This document shows, piece after piece, positions 40,847-50,288 of a stretch of 64,000 nucleotides of DNA. Below the pieces are notes generated by a model that had not been told where the DNA came from, made no database searches, and saw only the letters and a program-made list of their open reading frames with translations. The stretch comes from Acidimicrobiales bacterium mtb01 (lineage in GTDB: Bacteria; Actinomycetota; Acidimicrobiia; Acidimicrobiales; Ilumatobacteraceae), in assembly GCA_004379135.1 (NCBI GenBank), contig NBNI01000007.1, positions 62,001 through 126,000 on the forward strand, in the 5' to 3' direction. Positions within the stretch are counted from its first letter, which is position 1. Every line of letters starts with the position of its first letter. Made by a program: the position numbers and the translations under genes.

Positions 40847-41883
40847 TCGCGCGTCGAGAGTTTCACCGGCTGCCCGGCCGCCAACTGTCCGCAGGCGGCC
40901 GCGATGTCGGTGCCGCGGTTCTGGCGGACCGTGGCGTTCACGCCGAGCGCTTCGAGACGATCGCGGAACTCGTGCACGCGCATCTTGCTCGAGCCACGCA
41001 CTTCGTATCCGGGCGTGGGGTTGAGCGGAATCAGGTTCACGTGCGGAGCGAGGGTGAGCGAGTGGCACAGTCGGGCCAGTTCGGACGCGTCGCGGTCGCG
41101 GTCGTTGACGCCGGAGATGAGAGCCCATTCGAAACTCAGGCGGCGACCCTTGATCTCGAGGTATTCGTCGCACGCCTCCATCAGCATGGCGATGGGATAG
41201 CGCTTGTTGATCGGGACCAGCTCGTCGCGCAGTTCGTCGTTGGCGGCGTGCAGGCTCACGGCCAGATTCACCGGGAGGGGGCGATCGGTGAGTCGCTTGA
41301 TGCCGGGCACGATGCCGACGGTCGACACCGTGAGATGCCGTGCCGACATGCCCACGTCGTCGTGCAGGCGCACCAGTGAATCCCACACCGGCTCCTCGTT
41401 GGCGAGCGGCTCGCCCATTCCCATGTAGACCACGTTGCTCACGCGGCGTCCGAGCGACTTGGCGCGTTGCGCCGCGCGCACCACCTGTTCGACGATCTCG
41501 CCACTGGCCAAGTGGCGCGTGAAGCCGGCTTGTCCGGTGGCGCAGAAGCCGCACGCCATCGCGCAACCGGCTTGGGTGCTCACGCACACCGTGGCGCGGT
41601 CGGCGTAGAGCATCAGCACGGTTTCGATCCGGCTGCCGCCGTACAACTCCCACAGGAACTTCACCGTCTTGCCGCGGTCGGATTCGGCCTCGGTGACCGG
41701 GGTGAGCGCCAGGGGCAGCGCTTCGTCCACCCGTGTGCGAAGCGCCTTGGGCAGATTGGTCATCGACTCGGGAGTGGCGAGTTCCTTGTACAGGCCGTTC
41801 CACACCTGATCGATGCGATAGCGCGGTTCTCCGTCGAGGATCCGCGACAGATCGTCGCGCGTCACCTGGTAGCGAGTGGTCAC
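40828..41883 (-). CDS. rlmN: 23S rRNA (A2503-C2)/tRNA (A37-C2) methyltransferase
   Basis: 351 residues from GTG 41883. Radical-SAM Cys107, 111 and 114 in CAMACGFC. VVYMGMGEPLANEEPVW and the second methyl-carrying Cys near the end (AAACGQLA) are conserved. The N-terminal helical RNA-binding part is typical. It methylates C2 of adenine in the peptidyl-transferase centre. GTG overlaps the pepF stop by 4 bp, so translation is coupled to pepF. The longer upstream reading is a shadow of pepF. Confidence 0.95.
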   Translation of the reverse strand: MTTRYQVTRDDLSRILDGEPRYRIDQVWNGLYKELATPESMTNLPKALRTRVDEALPLALTPVTEAESDRGKTVKFLWELYGGSRIETVLMLYADRATVCVSTQAGCAMACGFCATGQAGFTRHLASGEIVEQVVRAAQRAKSLGRRVSNVVYMGMGEPLANEEPVWDSLVRLHDDVGMSARHLTVSTVGIVPGIKRLTDRPLPVNLAVSLHAANDELRDELVPINKRYPIAMLMEACDEYLEIKGRRLSFEWALISGVNDRDRDASELARLCHSLTLAPHVNLIPLNPTPGYEVRGSSKMRVHEFRDRLEALGVNATVRQNRGTDIAAACGQLAAGQPVKLSTRDQRDSK

Positions 41884-43691
41884 GACAGTCCGGCGAGGCG
41901 GGAGTATTCGTTCATGCGCGCGCGCAGCACGTCGAGGCTGGCCGTCCAGAAGCCCTCGTCGGTCACGTCGAGTCCGAAGGCCGATCCGAGCTCCTCGGCG
42001 GTGTTCATGCCGGCGCGCGAGAGCAGATCGTCGTAGCCGGCCCGGAAGCGATCGGGGTCGCGGTGGAACTGGGCGTACAGCCCGAGCCCGAACAAGAGAC
42101 CGTACGTGTAGGGCCAGTTGTAGAAGTGGCTGCCGTAGTAGTGCGGCTTCAGGACCCACATGTGCGGGTGAGCGGTCGATTGGTCGAGGCCGTCGCCGTA
42201 GGCGGCCGTCTGCGCTTCGAGCATCATCTCGTTGAGTTCCTGGACGCCGAGCGAGCGTCGCTGGCGACGGGCGAACACCTCGGTCTCGAACAGGAACCGG
42301 CTGTGGATGTCGACCACCACTTGATTGGCGCCGAGGAGATCGACGTCGAGCAGACTCAGTCGCTCGTTGCCCGAAAGGCGAGCCAGACCGGCTTCCACCA
42401 TCAGCGTCTCGCAGAAGATGCTCGCGGTCTCGGCCAACGCCATGGGCAGGCGCTTCTGCAGAGGCGTGCGTCCGGCCAACTGCGTGTTGTGGTACGCGTG
42501 CCCCAACTCGTGGGCCGTGGTCTGGGCCGATTCCACCGAACCGCTCCAGTTGAGCAGGATCAGCGAACGGTCGTCGACGAACGGCATGCAAAACGCACCG
42601 CCCACCTTGCCGTCGCGGGGCGGCGCATCGATCCACGATTCGGCGATGGCGCGATCGACCATGCCCGCGAGTTCGGCGCTGTATTGGCCGAACGCACTCT
42701 TCACCAGTTCGATCGATTCGTCCCACTCGATGGAGTTCGACGACGTGGGAAGAGGTGCGACGAGATCCCACCACGGAAGTCCGTCGTCGTGACCGTGCAG
42801 ACGCGCCTTCGTGCGCATCCACCGGCGGAAGTCGGGAAGCGAGGCGCTGACCGCCGACTGCATCGCGTCGAACGTGGCCCGACTCACGCTGTTGGCAAAC
42901 AACGAAGCGTCGAGTGGTGCGGCCCAGTGCCGGCGGCGGTTGACGGTGTTGGCCTCGCCCTTGATCGCGTTCATGGCGGCGGCGCAAGCGGTGGCCACCT
43001 GCGGCCAGGCCGCCATCTCGGCGTCGTACGCGGCGCGGCGCACGGCCGGGTCGGGGCTGGTAGCCAAGCCGCGAATAGCCGGCATCGGAAGACGAGTGCG
43101 GCCGGAAGGGAGGTCGACCTCGGTCGACAACTGCGAGGTGACGTCACCCTGCAGACGACCCCACGCGCCGGATCCGGTGGTGGACAGTTCGGCGTAGAGC
43201 CCCTCTTCGATCTCGGACATCTGATGATCGGCGCGTGCGGCCAGCCGGGTGAGGGGGCCGATGTGTTCACGGGCCTCGTGACTCACGGTGGCGAGTGCAT
43301 CCGGATCGTGATGCGCGGTGAAGTCGGCCAGTCGTGCGAGCAATGGGCTGACCCTCGAGCCGAGAACTTCGACCTCCGACAGGAGCGATTGTGCCGTTTC
43401 GTGGCGCGTGTCGGTCGACACCGTCGCGTACACGTATGCCTCGAGGATCTCCATTTGCGCGACGGTGGAGTTGAACGCGGCGATGGCGCGGTCGGCACGA
43501 TCGCCCGTCGTCGCGTCGATCGTCGGAACCGCTCCGTCGGCACCACCGCGGATGTCGAGTTCGTCGTACAAGGCCTCGAGACGGGATACCTCGGCTCCGA
43601 GTCGTTCGAGCGATGCCACGAAGGTGCGGCTGGTGAGCGACTCGTGAACGTCGGTGACGCTCCACGAGGGCAGGTTCTGCGTGTCGGTCAT
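41880..43691 (-). CDS. pepF: M3-family oligoendopeptidase F
   Basis: 603 residues from ATG 43691, with GAGGGG 7 nt upstream. The zinc motif HELGH (His394, Glu395, His398) lies in TTAHELGHAYHNTQLAG. The downstream Glu region and KPHYYGSHFYNWPYTYGLLF are family marks. It cleaves short peptides in the cytosol. It follows mshD by 11 bp and leads into rlmN, so mshD-pepF-rlmN is one transcript. Confidence 0.95.
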   Translation of the reverse strand: MTDTQNLPSWSVTDVHESLTSRTFVASLERLGAEVSRLEALYDELDIRGGADGAVPTIDATTGDRADRAIAAFNSTVAQMEILEAYVYATVSTDTRHETAQSLLSEVEVLGSRVSPLLARLADFTAHHDPDALATVSHEAREHIGPLTRLAARADHQMSEIEEGLYAELSTTGSGAWGRLQGDVTSQLSTEVDLPSGRTRLPMPAIRGLATSPDPAVRRAAYDAEMAAWPQVATACAAAMNAIKGEANTVNRRRHWAAPLDASLFANSVSRATFDAMQSAVSASLPDFRRWMRTKARLHGHDDGLPWWDLVAPLPTSSNSIEWDESIELVKSAFGQYSAELAGMVDRAIAESWIDAPPRDGKVGGAFCMPFVDDRSLILLNWSGSVESAQTTAHELGHAYHNTQLAGRTPLQKRLPMALAETASIFCETLMVEAGLARLSGNERLSLLDVDLLGANQVVVDIHSRFLFETEVFARRQRRSLGVQELNEMMLEAQTAAYGDGLDQSTAHPHMWVLKPHYYGSHFYNWPYTYGLLFGLGLYAQFHRDPDRFRAGYDDLLSRAGMNTAEELGSAFGLDVTDEGFWTASLDVLRARMNEYSRLAGLS

Positions 43692-43702
43692 GATGGAACC
43701 CC

Positions 43703-44659
43703 TCAGTGATGATGATCGGAGCCGGTCACCTGGCGGCCGTTGCTTCCGAGTGAGACGTCGCCGACGAAGGCCCGATCGGTTCGGTGCAGATGGAAGCCGA
43801 GATCCTCGTACATCGTGACGGCGGCCCGATTGGAGGCGTCGACGTAGAGCATGGCGGTGGTGATTCCGCGGTCGGCGATGCTTTGAAGGCCGGCCACGGT
43901 GAGTCCGCGTCCGAGGCCACGACCGTGGAAGTCGGGGTGGACCGCGATCACGTAGATCTCGCCCATGGTCGGATCGGTGTCGCGGTGGATCTTGGTCCAG
44001 CAGAAGCCGGCGAGTCGGCCGTCGATCTCGTGCAGCAGGAAACCGGCTGGATCGAACCATGCCTGCGCCATGCGCGACGTGAGCGTCACGATGTCCCATC
44101 CGCCTTGTTCGGGATGATGCGCGAAGGCGGCATTGTTGACGTCGAGCCAGGCCTGCTCGTCGTGGCCCTTCACGAACGCGCGGACCGGCACCGCCGCCGA
44201 TTGATCGGCGACGCTGAGGGGGAGCGAACGGCGCATCTGATGCAACGTTCGCCCGGGTGCGAGTCCGACCTCCTGGGCGACGGCTTCATGAGCACCCGTG
44301 GGTTCGAACACCCACCAATGCACGTGTCCGCCGCCCGAGCGCGCGACCTCGTCGAGGGTCGCATCGAGAAGTTCGGGCCCGATCACGTTCATCTCGTAAC
44401 GGTGATGTGGATGCACCACGAGTTCGATGGAGTACGAACCATGGCCGCGACTCACCTGGGCGTAGGCGACGGGATGGTCGTGACCCGGCTCCCAGGCCAC
44501 GAATCCGGCGAACCCCTCGCGGCCGCCGTCCACCAAGTCGAGCCACAAGTGGTCCGACAACGGACGGTGTCCGTCGGCGCGCTCGGCGTCACGGAGAAGA
44601 TCGCGAACGATCGCGATGTCGTCGGGCGCCATCTGACGCTTGATGTCGAGGACCCGCAT
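43703..44659 (-). CDS. mshD: Mycothiol synthase (two GNAT domains)
   Basis: 318 residues. It acetylates cysteinyl-glucosaminyl-inositol, the last step of mycothiol synthesis. The N-terminal acetyltransferase half is degenerate. The C-terminal half has DVNNAAFAHHPEQGGW, the CoA loop HPDFHGRGLGRGLTVAGL and MLYVDASNRAAVTMYEDLGF, all characteristic. The C-terminus ends in four His out of six residues (SDHHH). Mycothiol is specific to actinobacteria. TAGGGT 6 nt before ATG indicates a leaderless start, facing the nth promoter. Confidence 0.93.
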   Translation of the reverse strand: MRVLDIKRQMAPDDIAIVRDLLRDAERADGHRPLSDHLWLDLVDGGREGFAGFVAWEPGHDHPVAYAQVSRGHGSYSIELVVHPHHRYEMNVIGPELLDATLDEVARSGGGHVHWWVFEPTGAHEAVAQEVGLAPGRTLHQMRRSLPLSVADQSAAVPVRAFVKGHDEQAWLDVNNAAFAHHPEQGGWDIVTLTSRMAQAWFDPAGFLLHEIDGRLAGFCWTKIHRDTDPTMGEIYVIAVHPDFHGRGLGRGLTVAGLQSIADRGITTAMLYVDASNRAAVTMYEDLGFHLHRTDRAFVGDVSLGSNGRQVTGSDHHH

Positions 44660-44665
44660 GGCCTC

Positions 44666-44671
44666 ACCCTA
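44666..44671 (-). promoter_or_regulatory. Leaderless -10 (TAGGGT) for mshD
   Basis: TAGGGT on the minus strand, 6 nt before ATG 44659. It is 16 bp from the matching -10 of nth, facing the opposite way. Confidence 0.65.
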
Positions 44672-44687
44672 CCGTTCGACCCCTGAG

Positions 44688-44693
44688 TAGGGT
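44688..44693 (+). promoter_or_regulatory. Leaderless -10 (TAGGGT) for nth
   Basis: TAGGGT 6 nt before ATG 44700. Confidence 0.65.
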
Positions 44694-44699
44694 TCGGGC

Positions 44700-45359
44700 A
44701 TGGCCGCATCGAAACGTCGCCCGAACGGTGCGGCCGATCGAACGGTCGAGGTGGCGCGCCGTCTCGCGCGGCTCTATCCCGAAGCCATCTGCGAACTCGA
44801 CCACCGCAACGCGTACGAATTGCTGGCGGCCACGATCCTGTCGGCGCAATGCACCGACGCGCGCGTCAACATGGTCACCCCTTCGTTGTTCGCGAGATAT
44901 CCGTCCCCGTACGACTTGGCCGTGGCCAAGCCGGCCGACGTCGAGAAGATCATTCGATCCACCGGCTTCTACCAGAACAAGACGAAGAGCCTCATCGGCA
45001 TGGCGCAAGCCCTCGTCGAGCGTTTCGACGGCGAGGTTCCGCACGACCTCGACGATCTGGTCACCATTCCCGGTGTCGGCCGCAAGACCGGCAACGTGGT
45101 GCGCAGTGTCGTGTTCGATCTGCCCGGGCTTCCCGTCGACACCCACGTCGGCCGACTGTCGCGTCGTCTCGCTCTCACTCGTCAGGACGATCCGGTGAAA
45201 GTGGAACTCGAACTCAACCGCTACTTGCCGGGCGAGGAGTGGGGCTCGTTCAGCCTGCGGCTCATCCTGCACGGACGCCGCGTGTGCGACGCGCGCAAGC
45301 CCCGTTGCGATGAGTGCACTCTGGCCGACATCTGCCCGTCGGCCGGCCGGGCCCGCTGA
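44700..45359 (+). CDS. nth: Endonuclease III (DNA glycosylase/AP lyase)
   Basis: 219 residues. It removes oxidised pyrimidines in base excision repair. The helix-hairpin-helix [12 protein letters not shown] carries the catalytic Lys, with the catalytic Asp in [12 protein letters not shown] 4Fe-4S site [17 protein letters not shown] (Cx6Cx2Cx5C) is near the end. Length and order are standard. It is divergent from mshD with only 40 bp between starts. Confidence 0.97.
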   Translation: MAASKRRPNGAADRTVEVARRLARLYPEAICELDHRNAYELLAATILSAQCTDARVNMVTPSLFARYPSPYDLAVAKPADVEKIIRSTGFYQNKTKSLIGMAQALVERFDGEVPHDLDDLVTIPGVGRKTGNVVRSVVFDLPGLPVDTHVGRLSRRLALTRQDDPVKVELELNRYLPGEEWGSFSLRLILHGRRVCDARKPRCDECTLADICPSAGRAR

Positions 45360-45381
45360 TACTCGCGGTCGTCGGGAGCCG

Positions 45382-45588
45382 TCAGCCGGCGATACGACTG
45401 GCGCGGGCCAGGGCGCGGTGCGCCGAACGCAGCGCCCGTTCGGCTTCGTGGATGGCCGACATGAGGTCGTCGAGGTTCTCTCCGAGGTTGGCCGAGCCGA
45501 GTTCGCGAACGCGATCGAAGTAGCGATCGGTTCCCTCGGCCATCACGGCGAGTTCGGCGGCAATGGTGGAGAGTTCGCGCGGGGTCAC
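45382..45588 (-). CDS. Small helical protein of unknown function
   Basis: 68 residues from GTG 45588. Sequence LSTIAAELAVMAEGTDRYFD through NLDDLMSAIHEAERALRSAH looks like a two-helix hairpin with heptad-like spacing. I do not recognise the family. TAGCGT 6 nt before GTG supports it as a real leaderless gene. It is divergent from hisC. Confidence 0.55.
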   Translation of the reverse strand: MTPRELSTIAAELAVMAEGTDRYFDRVRELGSANLGENLDDLMSAIHEAERALRSAHRALARASRIAG

Positions 45589-45594
45589 GGGACC

Positions 45595-45600
45595 ACGCTA
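45595..45600 (-). promoter_or_regulatory. Leaderless -10 (TAGCGT) for the small helical gene
   Basis: TAGCGT on the minus strand, 6 nt before GTG 45588. Confidence 0.5.
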
Positions 45601-45645
45601 GGTCGCCGTGTCGCGAACTCACTTCGACCCGTTCGGCCTGGTCGG

Positions 45646-45651
45646 TAGCCT
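45646..45651 (+). promoter_or_regulatory. Leaderless -10 (TAGCCT) for the his operon
   Basis: TAGCCT 6 nt before the hisC GTG. It would drive hisC-B-H-A-F-mmuM. Confidence 0.6.
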
Positions 45652-45657
45652 CATGGC

Positions 45658-46719
45658 GTGACGCGCCTCCCCGTTCGCGACGATTTGAAGGCCCTCGAGG
45701 GCTATCACTCGCCGCAGGTCGACGTCCGGGTGCGCCTCAACACCAACGAGGCGCCGGTCGGCCCACCGGCCGAGTTCGAGGAGGCGTTGACGCGCGCCGT
45801 GGCCGCGATCGACTGGAATCGCTACCCCGACCGCGCCGCCACCGAACTCCGGCGCGCCATCGCCGGTCTGCACGAGGTCGACCCGTCGATGGTCTTCGTC
45901 GCCAACGGAAGCAACGAGGTGCTGCAGACGATCCTGCTCACCTTCGCCGGCCCCGGACGCACCGTCGCCACGTTCGAACCCACCTATCAACTCCACGCCC
46001 ACATCGCGCGCATCTCCGGAGCGACGGTGGTGGAAGGCGAACGAGCGTCCGACTTCTCGCTCGACCCGGCCGAGGTGCGGCGCGTGCTCGCGGCGCACGA
46101 GCCGCACGTGACGTTCCTGTGCTCGCCCAACAATCCGACCGGCGGCGTCGACAGCGAAGCAACCATCCGCGAGGTCGTGTCGCTCGCCCCCGGTCTGGTG
46201 GTCGTCGACGAGGCCTACGGACAGTTCGCCCCGTGGAGCGCGGTCGAACTCGTGTCCGACGATTCGTCGGTGATCGTGGTGCGCACCTTCAGCAAGACCT
46301 GGAGCATGGCGGCGGCGCGACTCGGTTACGCGATCGCACCGTCGTGGGTCGTGAGCGAACTCGACAAGGTCGTCCTGCCGTATCACCTCGATGCCGTCAA
46401 GCAGGCTGCCGGCTCCATCGCGCTCCGATTCGTCGATCAGATGAACGAGCGGGTTCGTGCGATCGTGGCCGAACGCGAGCGCGTGATGGCGGCTCTCCGC
46501 GATCTCGACGTCGACGTGTTCCCGAGCGGCGCCAATTTCGTCCTGTTCCGTCCGCGTGGGCGAGCCGGACGATCGGTGTGGCAGGGACTGCTCGATCGCA
46601 GCGTCCTCATCCGCGACTGCTCGGGCTGGCCGCGGCTGGCCGACTGCCTGCGCATCACCATCGGCACACCCGATGAGAATTCCTCGTTCATCGCCGCCCT
46701 CACGGAGGTCCTGTCATGA
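45658..46719 (+). CDS. hisC: Histidinol-phosphate aminotransferase
   Basis: 353 residues from GTG 45658. The PLP Lys lies in VRTFSKTWSMAAARLGYAIA. SPNNPTGGVD, DEAYGQFA and the N-terminal LNTNEAPVGP are family marks. It transaminates imidazole-acetol phosphate with glutamate. It is first gene of a tightly coupled run; its stop overlaps the hisB ATG. hisG, hisD and hisE are not in the window. Confidence 0.96.
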   Translation: MTRLPVRDDLKALEGYHSPQVDVRVRLNTNEAPVGPPAEFEEALTRAVAAIDWNRYPDRAATELRRAIAGLHEVDPSMVFVANGSNEVLQTILLTFAGPGRTVATFEPTYQLHAHIARISGATVVEGERASDFSLDPAEVRRVLAAHEPHVTFLCSPNNPTGGVDSEATIREVVSLAPGLVVVDEAYGQFAPWSAVELVSDDSSVIVVRTFSKTWSMAAARLGYAIAPSWVVSELDKVVLPYHLDAVKQAAGSIALRFVDQMNERVRAIVAERERVMAALRDLDVDVFPSGANFVLFRPRGRAGRSVWQGLLDRSVLIRDCSGWPRLADCLRITIGTPDENSSFIAALTEVLS

Positions 46720-47312
46720 GTGCCCCGCGCACCGCCACCCGCACCCGTACCACCGCCGAGACCTCGATCGAACTGAGCATCGATCTCGACGGCCGCGGCA
46801 CCACGTCGGTCGACACCGGAATTCCCTTCTACGACCACATGCTCTCTCAGATCGGCAAGCACGGCGGTTTCGACCTCACGATCGCGGCTCGTGGCGATCT
46901 TCAGATCGACACGCATCACACGGTCGAGGACGTCGCCATCGTTCTGGGCGAGGCATTCCGCGAAGCATTGGGCGACAAGGCCGGCGTTCGTCGCTTCGCC
47001 TCGGGTCTGTATCCGCTCGACGAGGCGCTGTGCGAGATCGCACTCGACTTGTCGGGTCGCCCTTTCGTGGTCTGGAACGTTCCGATGCCCGAGAGTCTTC
47101 CGCTCGGTACTCCGCCGTTCGACCCGCAATTGGCCGAACACGCCGTGTCGTCGTTCGCGACGGCGGCCGGCATCACGCTTCACGTCACGCTCAAGCGCGG
47201 TCGCAACGTGCACCACGTGATCGAGTGCGTCTTCAAGGGTCTCGGACGCAGTCTGCGCGACGCGGTCCGTGTCGAAGGGGGAGGGGTTCCCTCCACCAAG
47301 GGAGTCCTGTGA
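46716..47312 (+). CDS. hisB: Imidazoleglycerol-phosphate dehydratase
   Basis: 198 residues. Repeated metal-binding signatures are present: GIPFYDHMLSQIGKHGGFD, DTHHTVEDVAIVLGEAF, and the second-half counterparts NVHHVIECVFKGLGRSL. It dehydrates IGP in histidine synthesis. The N-terminus has several Thr and Arg before the fold, as in actinobacterial forms. GGAGG lies 7 nt before ATG, inside the end of hisC. It is monofunctional, without the phosphatase domain. Confidence 0.97.
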   Translation: MSAPRTATRTRTTAETSIELSIDLDGRGTTSVDTGIPFYDHMLSQIGKHGGFDLTIAARGDLQIDTHHTVEDVAIVLGEAFREALGDKAGVRRFASGLYPLDEALCEIALDLSGRPFVVWNVPMPESLPLGTPPFDPQLAEHAVSSFATAAGITLHVTLKRGRNVHHVIECVFKGLGRSLRDAVRVEGGGVPSTKGVL

Positions 47313-47941
47313 GCGGTCCGTCGATCGCGGTCCTCGATTACGGCATCGGCAATCTTCGTTCGGCCGAGAAGGCTCTGCAGCGAGTCGGCGGCGATGCTCG
47401 TCTCGTCACCGAGGCCGCCGATGTTCGCGCGGCCGACGCCGTGGTGCTGCCGGGTGTCGGCGCGTTCGGAGCGTGCATGAACGCTCTGAAGTCGTCGGGT
47501 CTGGCCGACGCCGTTCGCGACGCCGTCGAATCGGGGCGACCGTTCCTTGGTATCTGCGTTGGCATGCAGATGCTCTTCTTGGCGAGCGACGAGGACCCCG
47601 ACGCGATCGGCCTCGGTGTGATCCAGGGTCGAGTCCGGTGGATTCCGGCCGGCGTGAAGCGTCCGCAGATGCAGTGGAATCGGGTGGACGTTCGTCTCGC
47701 CGACGATCCGATGTTCGCCGGCTCCGAGTGGACCGACGAGCCGTGGGTGTACTTCGTGCACTCGTTGCACGGTGTCCCCGACGACCCCGATGTCGTCGCG
47801 GCGACGTGCGAGTACGGCGGAACGCTCAACGCCGCCTTTCGCAAGGGCAACGTATTCGCCACCCAGTTCCACCCCGAGAAGTCGGGATCTTCCGGCCTCG
47901 CCTTGCTCGCCAACTTCGTGACGGTGGCTCGTGGGCGTTGA
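47309..47941 (+). CDS. hisH: Imidazole glycerol phosphate synthase, glutaminase subunit
   Basis: 210 residues from GTG 47309, overlapping hisB by 4 bp. The triad is Cys83 in FLGICVGMQML with His and Glu in ATQFHPEKSG. The oxyanion strand is VVLPGVGAFGACM. It passes ammonia from glutamine to HisF. The longer upstream frame is a shadow of hisC/hisB. Confidence 0.96.
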   Translation: MSGPSIAVLDYGIGNLRSAEKALQRVGGDARLVTEAADVRAADAVVLPGVGAFGACMNALKSSGLADAVRDAVESGRPFLGICVGMQMLFLASDEDPDAIGLGVIQGRVRWIPAGVKRPQMQWNRVDVRLADDPMFAGSEWTDEPWVYFVHSLHGVPDDPDVVAATCEYGGTLNAAFRKGNVFATQFHPEKSGSSGLALLANFVTVARGR

Positions 47942-48656
47942 GCTTTACCCGGCGATCGATCTGCGTGGCGGCCGCGTCGTGCGGTTGTCGCAAGGCGACT
48001 ACGCCCGCGAGACCGCGTACGGCGACGACCCGGTTCGCGTCGCCGACGACTTCGCGTCGGCCGGTGCACCGTGGGTGCATGTGGTCGACCTCGATGCTGC
48101 TCGTTCGGGCGACCCGGTGAATCGCCCGATCATCGCGACGATCGCCGCGCGACTGGCCGGACGCGCGCGGTTGCAGACCGGTGGCGGGGTCCGCACGATC
48201 GGCGACGCCGAAGCCTTGCGGGCGGCTGGTGTGTCGCGCGTGGTCATGGGCTCGGCGGCGGTGGCCGATCCGCCGTTGGTGAGTGCGGTCACCGACGTGA
48301 TCGACGTCGCCGTCGGTCTCGATCATCGAGCCGGACGGGTGGCCGTGCACGGCTGGACCGAGGACTCGGGGGTGTCGCTCGACGACGCGCTCACCTGGTT
48401 TCCCCGGGCTTCGGCCTTCGTCATCACCGACATCGCGCGTGACGGAATGCTGAGCGGCCCCGACGTCGACGGCCTCGCCCATGCGATCGCCCGCACATCG
48501 GTGCCGGTGATCGCCAGCGGCGGGGTCGCATCCCTCGACGACGTGTCGACGTTGGCGGGGTTGTCCGGCCTCGCCGGCATCATCACGGGACGCGCGATCT
48601 ACGAAGGCCGTTTCAGCGTGTCGGAAGCATTGGCTCGACTGGAACGAGGCTCGTGA
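47931..48656 (+). CDS. hisA: Phosphoribosylformimino-AICAR-P isomerase (HisA or PriA)
   Basis: 241 residues from GTG 47931, overlapping hisH by 11 bp. Half-barrel repeats with [21 protein letters not shown] and [15 protein letters not shown] carry the two catalytic Asp. In many actinobacteria without trpF this protein (PriA) also serves tryptophan synthesis. Whether trpF exists elsewhere cannot be seen here, so the dual role is open. Confidence 0.95.
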   Translation: MGVELYPAIDLRGGRVVRLSQGDYARETAYGDDPVRVADDFASAGAPWVHVVDLDAARSGDPVNRPIIATIAARLAGRARLQTGGGVRTIGDAEALRAAGVSRVVMGSAAVADPPLVSAVTDVIDVAVGLDHRAGRVAVHGWTEDSGVSLDDALTWFPRASAFVITDIARDGMLSGPDVDGLAHAIARTSVPVIASGGVASLDDVSTLAGLSGLAGIITGRAIYEGRFSVSEALARLERGS

Positions 48657-49417
48657 AGGTCGCGCGCGTCATTCCATGCCTCGACGTGACCGCGGGTCGC
48701 GTGGTGAAGGGCACCAACTTCGTCGATCTTCGCGATGCCGGCGACCCGGTCGAGTTGGCGGCGCGTTACGACACCGAGGGCGCCGACGAACTCGTATTCC
48801 TCGACATCACCGCATCGAGCGATGGGCGCGACACGATGATCGACGTCGTCCGACGAACGGCCGAGCAGGTGTTCATTCCGTTCACCGTGGGCGGAGGCAT
48901 CCGCAGTGTCGACGATGCCCGTCGGATGCTGCGGGCCGGTGCCGACAAGGTGAGCGTCAACACGTCGGCCGTCCAGAATCCGCAGTTGATCTCCGAGATC
49001 GCCGCCGAGTTCGGTGCGCAATGCGTGGTGTGCGCCATCGATGCCAAGCGCCGGGCCGACGGCTCGTTCGAGGTCTTCCTGCACGGCGGCCGCACTCCCA
49101 CCGATATAGATGCGGTCGAATGGGCGGGTCGCGCGGCCGGCCTCGGGGCCGGCGAGATCCTGCTCACCTCCATGGATCGCGACGGAACCAAGGAGGGATT
49201 CGACCTCACGCTCACGCGCCGCGTGAGCGAGGCGGTGGGCGTGCCGGTCATCGCCTCCGGTGGCGTCGGGAATCTGCAGCATCTCGTCGACGGTGTCGCT
49301 CGCGGCGGTGCCGACGCGGTTCTGGCCGCGTCCATCTTCCACTTCGGCGAGTTCACGGTCGCCGAGGCCAAGGCGGCCATGTCGGCGGCCGGAATCGTCG
49401 TGCGTCCGGTGCGCTGA
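48653..49417 (+). CDS. hisF: Imidazole glycerol phosphate synthase, cyclase subunit
   Basis: 254 residues from GTG 48653, overlapping hisA by 4 bp. [19 protein letters not shown] and [18 protein letters not shown] hold the catalytic Asp pair. [14 protein letters not shown] and [12 protein letters not shown] bind phosphate. It forms IGP and AICAR with HisH. Confidence 0.97.
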   Translation: MKVARVIPCLDVTAGRVVKGTNFVDLRDAGDPVELAARYDTEGADELVFLDITASSDGRDTMIDVVRRTAEQVFIPFTVGGGIRSVDDARRMLRAGADKVSVNTSAVQNPQLISEIAAEFGAQCVVCAIDAKRRADGSFEVFLHGGRTPTDIDAVEWAGRAAGLGAGEILLTSMDRDGTKEGFDLTLTRRVSEAVGVPVIASGGVGNLQHLVDGVARGGADAVLAASIFHFGEFTVAEAKAAMSAAGIVVRPVR

Positions 49418-50254
49418 ATGATCACCGTCATCGACGGCGGACTCTCGACGGCGTTGGCCGAACTCGGTGCCGACACGAGTGGCCCGTGGTGGACGGCCGA
49501 CGCACTACTTACCGCTCCGCGGATCCTGGAAGCTGCCCATCGGGCATTCGTGGCGGCCGGCGCGCGGATCGTCACGACGGCGAGTTATCAGTGCCCGTCG
49601 CACGAACACGAGGCTCTGCGCGCATCGACGGACGTCGCCCGTCGGGCCGCGGGAGACGACGCCCGCGTGGCGGCGTCGATCGGCCCGTTCGGTGCCTGGC
49701 TCGCCGACGGCAGCGAGTATCACGGGCGATACGACGCGCCTCTCGAGGTCATGCGCTCGCGGCACTCCGAACGCATCCGTGTTCTCGCCGGGACGAACGT
49801 CGACCTCTTCGCCGTCGAGACCCAACCGCGCGCCGACGAAGCCGAGATGATCGCCGAGATCCTCGTCGATCACGGCGCACCACCAGCCTGGTTCTCGTTC
49901 GGTTGCCGCGATGGTTCCACCACTTACGGTGGAGACGATGTGGCTGACGCCGTCCGCCGGATCGCCGGGTATCCGAACCTCGTCGCAGTGGGGGCGAACT
50001 GCGCCTCGCCCGACGTGGTCGACGCGGTGGTTTCCACGCTTGCTCCGCTCGGACTGCCGATGGTGGCCTATCCGAATCACGGACGCGCGTGGGACGCGGT
50101 TGCTCGCTCGTGGACGGGCGAAGCCTCCGATCTTGCCGACGAGGCGCGACTCGGCCGGTGGAGGCGCGCCGGGGTCGCGATGGTGGGCGGGTGCTGTGGC
50201 GTCGGGCCGAACGAACTCGCGCACCTCGCCCGGTCGTGCGCGCGACTCGATTGA
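49418..50254 (+). CDS. mmuM: Homocysteine S-methyltransferase family protein
   Basis: 278 residues; its ATG follows the hisF stop directly. Zinc Cys195 (VGANCASPD) and Cys259-260 (VGGCCGVGP) match the Betaine/S-methylmethionine:homocysteine methyltransferase fold, with the N-terminal [13 protein letters not shown]. It probably makes methionine from homocysteine and a methyl donor such as S-methylmethionine. Its place in a histidine run is odd. The specific donor is inferred. Confidence 0.85.
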   Translation: MITVIDGGLSTALAELGADTSGPWWTADALLTAPRILEAAHRAFVAAGARIVTTASYQCPSHEHEALRASTDVARRAAGDDARVAASIGPFGAWLADGSEYHGRYDAPLEVMRSRHSERIRVLAGTNVDLFAVETQPRADEAEMIAEILVDHGAPPAWFSFGCRDGSTTYGGDDVADAVRRIAGYPNLVAVGANCASPDVVDAVVSTLAPLGLPMVAYPNHGRAWDAVARSWTGEASDLADEARLGRWRRAGVAMVGGCCGVGPNELAHLARSCARLD

Positions 50255-50282
50255 CACGAGGTACGGCACGCGAACGTAGTGT
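50251..50282 (+). promoter_or_regulatory. Promoter of the aldo-keto reductase gene
   Basis: TTGACA (50251-50256) and TAGTGT (50277-50282) are 20 bp apart, longer than usual. TAGTGT is 6 nt before ATG 50289. The -35 overlaps the mmuM stop codon. Confidence 0.5.
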
Positions 50283-50288
50283 GCGGGT

